Of a stretch of DNA of 9,848 bases, positions 6,023 through 9,848 are shown in pieces. Made by a program: the position numbers and the translations under genes. Below the pieces are notes generated by a model, which saw only the letters and a program-made list of their open reading frames with translations, made no database searches and had not been told where the DNA came from. This DNA is from Clostridia bacterium DTU080 (GTDB lineage Bacteria > Bacillota > Limnochordia > DTU080): contig LFTP01000102.1 of the NCBI GenBank assembly GCA_001513395.1, forward strand, positions 1-9,848, given 5' to 3'. Every line of letters begins with the position of its first letter. Position 1 is the stretch's first letter.

Positions 6023-6190
6023 GTCTTGTTGTCGAAAAAGACTCAAGCCTTGATTTTCTTGCAAAGCGGCCGTTAGCCTCTACACTCATGTGTTGTCGTC
6101 GGCAACATTGTCCGGGACGTCGTGCCCGACACGGAGTACGGACGCTCTGAGCCAACAATGACAGAATAAGCGTCAGGAGGATTGATCGGG
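6023..6190 (+). promoter_or_regulatory. Leader region and weak candidate promoter of the downstream three-gene operon
   Basis: No gene is visible between neuB and the next start. A weak sigma-A-like pair is TTGCAA (6059-6064), 16 bases, TACACT (6081-6086). The putative leader holds a small hairpin, TGTC plus GGG (6109-6116, one bulged C) with CCCGACA (6125-6131). AGGAGG (6175-6180) is the ribosome binding site for the ATG at 6191. Both promoter hexamers match the consensus at only four of six positions. Confidence 0.3.
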
Positions 6191-7654
6191 ATGGATTCCT
6201 CTCGTGCATCTTTGACGGCAGGCGATCTTTACGTAGGTTGGAGTCAACGAAGCATCACACCGGACAAGCCGGTCAGGTTGCAGGGTCAGTTCTACCAGAG
6301 AATATCCAAGTTTGTCCAGTCTGAAATTGTGGTTACGGTCTTGGCCGTGGAAACCAAAGATGAAGAGGGCAGCTCGCTTGAGCAGATGATGATCGGAGCC
6401 TGTGATTTTTGCAGCATACCTGCGGAATTGCAGGCTCAAGTGAGGGAGAGGATCAAGGATCGGCTGCCGGATTTCAATCCGGACAAGCTCTTCCTCAATG
6501 CCACGCACACCCATACCGCGCCGATCAAGACCGAGGACGAGGTAACCGCCGGACGCTACATATACAAGTACATCCCGGAAGAGATGCATCCCGTGCCCGA
6601 GTCCGTGGAGGGCGAGGTGATGAGCCCGCGGGAGTACAGTGAGTTCTTGGTGGCACGTCTGAGCGAAGCCTTTGTCGAGGCTTGGCAGGGACGGGCTCCG
6701 GGCTATGCCGCCTGGCAGTTGGGACATGCAGTAGTCGGGTTCAACAGACGCGTGGTCTATGATGACGGCAGCGCCCAGATGTACGGTACGAGCGACACGA
6801 TCAATTTTGACTGCATAGAAGGGGTAAGCGATCCCGGAGTGGAGCTGCTTTATTTCTGGGACGAAAACGATCGCTTTACCGGAGTCGTGGCCAATGTGGC
6901 CTGTCCGTCGCAAGTGGTGGAGGGCCATTCCTTCATCTCGGCTGATTTTTGGGGCGAGGTCAGAAAGCAAGTGACGGAGCACTTCCCGGCTCCGATTTAT
7001 GTCTTACCAATGTGCGGCGCCGCAGGTGATCAGTCACCCCGGGATATGGTCAGGCGCGGTCGCGGCGAGCCGAGCATGCGAGACGTTGAAGGGGCGATCG
7101 AGATGGGATCGCGGATCACGGCCGCCATAGTCAGCAAGTACAAGGCGGCTTCAGCTCAAAAGCGATCCAAACTCGAGTTCGGCCATCTGGTGGTCAATAT
7201 CGATCTGCCGATCCGCAGGGTCACACGCCAGGAGTATGAGAAAGCACAGGCTGAGTTCCAAGCCTTTTTGGCGGGCAAAAAGCCCGGCGAGCGCTTGCAA
7301 GTGAGGGATATCGTCAGGCTGTTTCCTCCCGGGGGCATCATGGCCAGATATGAAATGCAGCAGACAACATCCTTTTATTCGCCTGAGATCCATGTCATCC
7401 GGCTGGGCGATATCGCCATCGCTAGCAATCCCTTCGAGTTGTTCTTGGATTACGGTTTGCGCATCAAAGCTCGCAGCAAAGCCGCCCAGACGTTCATCGT
7501 TCAGCTGGCTTGCGACAAGGGCCGATACCTGCCTACGGAGAAGGCGGTCGCCGGAGGCGGCTACAGCGCCATAGTGGCCAGCAACCTGGTGGGGCCCGAG
7601 GGAGGGCGTATTCTGGTTGAACAGACCGTCAGGTTGATCAACAGCATGTTTTAA
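6191..7654 (+). CDS. Neutral-ceramidase-like hydrolase (N-terminal catalytic domain family), cytosolic
   Basis: 487 residues. It follows the neutral/alkaline ceramidase catalytic domain: VGWSQRSITP (15-24) at the start, the metal-site NATHTHTAP (103-111), GFNRRV (183-188), a central CPSQVVEGHSFISADFWG (238-255) and CGAAGDQSPR (275-284), where Ser282 sits where the ceramidase GDVSPN serine is found. Later come LGDIAIASNPFE and GGGYSA. Unlike secreted ceramidases there is no signal peptide and no C-terminal Ig-like domain. Relatives of this compact kind occur in carbohydrate gene clusters, so a small N-acyl amino-sugar or related amide or ester may be the substrate; ceramide itself is unlikely in such a host. 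ATG 6191 was chosen because AGGAGG lies 10 bases upstream; a TTG at 6182 is only 1 base from it. First gene of a three-gene operon. Confidence 0.82.
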   Translation: MDSSRASLTAGDLYVGWSQRSITPDKPVRLQGQFYQRISKFVQSEIVVTVLAVETKDEEGSSLEQMMIGACDFCSIPAELQAQVRERIKDRLPDFNPDKLFLNATHTHTAPIKTEDEVTAGRYIYKYIPEEMHPVPESVEGEVMSPREYSEFLVARLSEAFVEAWQGRAPGYAAWQLGHAVVGFNRRVVYDDGSAQMYGTSDTINFDCIEGVSDPGVELLYFWDENDRFTGVVANVACPSQVVEGHSFISADFWGEVRKQVTEHFPAPIYVLPMCGAAGDQSPRDMVRRGRGEPSMRDVEGAIEMGSRITAAIVSKYKAASAQKRSKLEFGHLVVNIDLPIRRVTRQEYEKAQAEFQAFLAGKKPGERLQVRDIVRLFPPGGIMARYEMQQTTSFYSPEIHVIRLGDIAIASNPFELFLDYGLRIKARSKAAQTFIVQLACDKGRYLPTEKAVAGGGYSAIVASNLVGPEGGRILVEQTVRLINSMF

Positions 7655-7680
7655 CTTCAAAGATGGAGGGCGTCTGTACA

Positions 7681-8943
7681 ATGGGTGAGAAGCTGGCTAT
7701 ACGCGGGGGTAAGCGAGTCATTCCGGAGGGAACGATCAAGAAGTGGCCGCCTATCGATGACACTGACCGAGAATTCGTGCTCAGCGCGTTGGATGCACCC
7801 AGTCATACCTACAGCACGCATTGTAAGGCCTTTCAGGAGGAGTTTGCCGCTTGGAACGGCAACAAGTATGCCATCACGACCAACTCGGGTACGGCCGCTT
7901 TGCACATGTGTCTTGTGGCCTGTGATTGCGGCACCGGCGATGAGGTCATAGTCCCCGCCTACACCTGGTCTTCGTCGGCGACCTGCGTGATGCAGCACAA
8001 CAGTATACCCGTCTTTGTGGATATCGACTTCGATACCATGAACATAGATCCGGACAAGATCGAAGAGGCCATCACGCCTAAGACCAAGGCTATCATTGTG
8101 GTCCATTTGCACGGCCTGCCCGCGAATATGGACCGCATCCTGGCCATTGCCAGAAAGTACAACTTGAGGGTCATCGAGGATGCCTGTCAGGCCCACGGTG
8201 CCAAGTACAAAGGCCAGAAGGTGGGCACTTTCGGCGACTGCGCCGCTTTTAGCTTTAACCAGAACAAGTGTCTCAGCGCCGGCGAAGGCGGCATGTTCGT
8301 CACCGAATCCGAGGAGATGCTGGCCAAAGCGAGGGCCTTGTGGTCCTTTGGTGAGACTTTCGAAGACATGGCCAAAAGAGACTATCACGTCTATTCTATG
8401 GGTTGGATGTACAGAAACAATGAGCTGAGCGCGGCCTTTGCCCGGGCGCAGTTACGGAGGCTGGATGACTATCTGGCTTACCAAAAAGAGAGCACACAGC
8501 TTTTGACTGAGCTGTTGAGCGATGTCCCGCATCTGATTCTGCCCACGGTTCCCGAAGGCTATGAGCCCAACGGTTACAACTATACCATCCGCTTTGATAT
8601 GAAAGCCTTGGGTCATGAACACGACGCCAGCGCTTTTCGCTACAAGATCATCGAGGCGCTTCGGGCCGAGGGTGTGGAGACCGGTGTCTGGCAGCGGTTC
8701 ATTCTGCCCGCCATGGCTGTATTTCAGGCCAAGAACGGCTATGGCAAGGGTTGCCCCTGGCAGTGCCCCCATGCGCAACCGGTCGATTACTCCGTGGAAC
8801 GCTATCCCATGGCGCAAAAGCACTGCGACACGCACACGGGAATGACTACCCCCCTGCGGTTACCCAATGATTTGAGCACCGTCAGACTGGTGGCGGAGGC
8901 TTTTCGAAAGGTAATGACCAACATCGACCAGCTGGAAGAGTAG
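7681..8943 (+). CDS. DegT/DnrJ/EryC1/StrS-family PLP aminotransferase (sugar or cyclitol type)
   Basis: 420 residues, the usual family length. Motifs: TTNSGTAALH (66-75) for the PLP phosphate, VFVDID (111-116), EDACQAHGA (166-174) with Asp167 for the pyridine nitrogen, and SFNQNKCLSAGEGG (191-204) with Lys196 as the Schiff-base lysine, so it looks catalytic. The SAGEGG form after the lysine and the start KLAIRGGKRVI resemble the aminocyclitol and AHBA group (StsA, BtrS) more than the nucleotide-sugar PseC/ArnB group, but exact substrate assignment is not possible by eye. GGAGGG (7665-7670) lies 10 bases before ATG 7681; an ATG at 7663 has no ribosome binding site. The gene begins 26 bases after the hydrolase and ends 12 bases before the isomerase, so the three are surely cotranscribed. 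It may add or remove an amino group on a keto-sugar or inosose. Confidence 0.9.
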   Translation: MGEKLAIRGGKRVIPEGTIKKWPPIDDTDREFVLSALDAPSHTYSTHCKAFQEEFAAWNGNKYAITTNSGTAALHMCLVACDCGTGDEVIVPAYTWSSSATCVMQHNSIPVFVDIDFDTMNIDPDKIEEAITPKTKAIIVVHLHGLPANMDRILAIARKYNLRVIEDACQAHGAKYKGQKVGTFGDCAAFSFNQNKCLSAGEGGMFVTESEEMLAKARALWSFGETFEDMAKRDYHVYSMGWMYRNNELSAAFARAQLRRLDDYLAYQKESTQLLTELLSDVPHLILPTVPEGYEPNGYNYTIRFDMKALGHEHDASAFRYKIIEALRAEGVETGVWQRFILPAMAVFQAKNGYGKGCPWQCPHAQPVDYSVERYPMAQKHCDTHTGMTTPLRLPNDLSTVRLVAEAFRKVMTNIDQLEE

Positions 8944-8955
8944 GGGTGGCTAACG

Positions 8956-9771
8956 ATGAAGATTGCGTTGATGTCCTACACCCTGGCTCGCGGTCCGTGG
9001 GGCAAGAATCCTAACCTCAAAGAACTGTGCGAACTGGCCTCCTCGCTGCAGATCGAGGGTATCGATTGGGTGACTCTGTACGGGTTCAGTCCCGAGCAGG
9101 TAGTCCAAGTGACTTCGGATTACGGTCTGAAAAACGTCTGCTACACCTTCTTTGCTCCTCTTCACAACGCTGAAAAGCGGGCGGAGGCCATGGATCTGAT
9201 CAAGCGCGGTCTGGATACGGCCAACGTTCTCGGCGCGGATAAGATCATGCTTCCCTTGGGCGGAGTGGAAGGCCAAAGCAGGGAGTACAGCCGGCAGCTG
9301 GCCCTGGAGGGCCTGGCGAAGGCCGTCTCTTTGGGCGCGGCGCAAGGCGTTACCGTCACGGTGGAGCATTTCCACGGTCGCTTGGCGCCGTTTATCACCT
9401 CTGAGGACATGGAACAGGCCGTGGCCGCGGTTCCGGGACTGAGGATCACTTATGACAACGGAAACGTGTACACGTCGGGAGGAGATCCGGCCGAGGCTTT
9501 CACGCGTGTCCATAAGTATATTGTCCATGCTCACTTCAAAGATTGGCGCGTCGTGGAAGAGGGTCGGCTGCAGGGCCTGGACGGACGGTTCTACACAGGT
9601 GCCTTGGTGGGTGAAGGAGTTGTCGATCCCAAACCTTGTTTAGAGGCCATGGCCGCCGCCGGATATGAGGGTTATATCAACATGGAGTATGAAGGACAGG
9701 AATATGATCCCAAAGAGGCGATCATCCGGGGAACCAAGTATTTGCAGGAACTGATCGCTTCGCTTACTTAG
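8956..9771 (+). CDS. Sugar phosphate isomerase/epimerase family protein (xylose isomerase-like TIM barrel)
   Basis: 271 residues, the normal length for AP-endonuclease-2-type TIM-barrel isomerases (IolE/IolI, hydroxypyruvate isomerase, tagatose epimerase relatives). Four metal ligands can be placed: Glu137 in VTVEHFH (134-140), Asp167 in ITYDNGN (164-170), His193 in HAHFKDW (191-197) and Glu244 in NMEYEG (242-247). The E-D-H-E set with spacing on barrel strands 5-8 suggests an active isomerase, epimerase or dehydratase. AGGGGTGG (8942-8949) lies 6 bases before the ATG, partly inside the stop of the aminotransferase gene. A role beside the aminotransferase, such as making an inosose or keto-sugar the transaminase then uses, is inferred from the operon and not shown by the protein itself. 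Last gene of the operon, followed by a strong terminator. Confidence 0.88.
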   Translation: MKIALMSYTLARGPWGKNPNLKELCELASSLQIEGIDWVTLYGFSPEQVVQVTSDYGLKNVCYTFFAPLHNAEKRAEAMDLIKRGLDTANVLGADKIMLPLGGVEGQSREYSRQLALEGLAKAVSLGAAQGVTVTVEHFHGRLAPFITSEDMEQAVAAVPGLRITYDNGNVYTSGGDPAEAFTRVHKYIVHAHFKDWRVVEEGRLQGLDGRFYTGALVGEGVVDPKPCLEAMAAAGYEGYINMEYEGQEYDPKEAIIRGTKYLQELIASLT

Positions 9772-9788
9772 TTGTCGGAGATGATCGT

Positions 9789-9830
9789 CGGGGCTGTCCC
9801 AAAAGCAAGGTTGGGACAGCCCCGGCTTTT
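9789..9830 (+). terminator. Strong Rho-independent terminator closing the three-gene operon
   Basis: A perfect 14-base stem, 9789-9802 (CGGGGCTGTCCCAA) with 9811-9824 (TTGGGACAGCCCCG), has an 8-base loop and is followed by GCTTTTGT. It starts 17 bases after the stop codon at 9769-9771. AAAAGC at 9801-9806 could instead pair with GCTTTT at 9825-9830. Nothing else is seen in the last 18 bases of the window. Confidence 0.9.
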
Positions 9831-9848
9831 GTCTATCAGACGTGTAAT

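Noticed and set aside
6173..6982. Minus-strand frame of 269 residues opposite the ceramidase-like gene, and one of 243 residues (7657-8388) opposite the aminotransferase.
   Set aside because: Both mirror well-supported plus-strand genes and have no recognizable domain.
1..9848. tRNA or rRNA genes, CRISPR arrays, transposases or integrases.
   Set aside because: None seen: no regularly spaced direct repeats, no cloverleaf-like sequence noticed and no recombinase or transposase motifs in any frame. The phage-like character of the paralogs alone is not evidence of a prophage.

Overview
The window looks like chromosomal DNA of an endospore-forming member of the Bacillota. The main reasons are a YheC/YheD-family endospore coat-associated ATP-grasp protein, a sequence resembling a mother-cell sporulation promoter (sigma-K/E type), strong AGGAGG-type ribosome binding sites on almost every gene, and two intrinsic terminators. 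The genus cannot be set from this sequence; the GC-rich, Clostridia-like character is an impression only.

Layout. The left part (1-3660) is read on the minus strand. From its promoter end it contains two tandem paralogous Rossmann-like proteins of unknown function with very basic C-terminal tails (3660-3001 and 2988-2308), then a YheC/D-family protein (2275-1199), then the start of a divergent prolyl-tRNA synthetase-like gene (1119 to beyond the left edge). A 200-base divergent region (3661-3864) carries a candidate sporulation promoter and several palindromes. To its right, on the plus strand, are neuA (a CMP-nonulosonate cytidylyltransferase fused to a KdsC-type HAD phosphatase) and a short neuB lacking the SAF domain, 1 base apart. 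They end at an unusual double terminator (5978-6022). After a 250-base leader follows a three-gene operon: a neutral-ceramidase-like hydrolase without signal peptide, a DegT/StsA/SpsC-type sugar or cyclitol aminotransferase, and a xylose-isomerase-like TIM-barrel isomerase. It is closed by a strong terminator at 9789-9830.

How it may work together (inference). neuA-HAD plus neuB could form a complete 9-phosphate route from a hexose 6-phosphate and PEP to a CMP-activated nonulosonic acid such as CMP-KDN or CMP-Neu5Ac. The divergent tandem paralogs share a pattern with GT42 sialyltransferases and DUF115-type proteins: a glycine-rich N-terminal loop, a Thr-Ser motif, then a helix ending in G-Y-x-x-I-x-L-x-G-I-D. 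Next to NeuA and NeuB they are candidate nonulosonic acid transferases, and the YheC/D gene and sporulation-type promoter point to the spore surface. This recalls the Bacillus subtilis sps spore-polysaccharide genes (SpsC aminotransferase, SpsE NeuB-like, SpsF cytidylyltransferase), but the composition is different. The downstream three-gene operon may supply or degrade an amino sugar or aminocyclitol; its substrate cannot be read from sequence.
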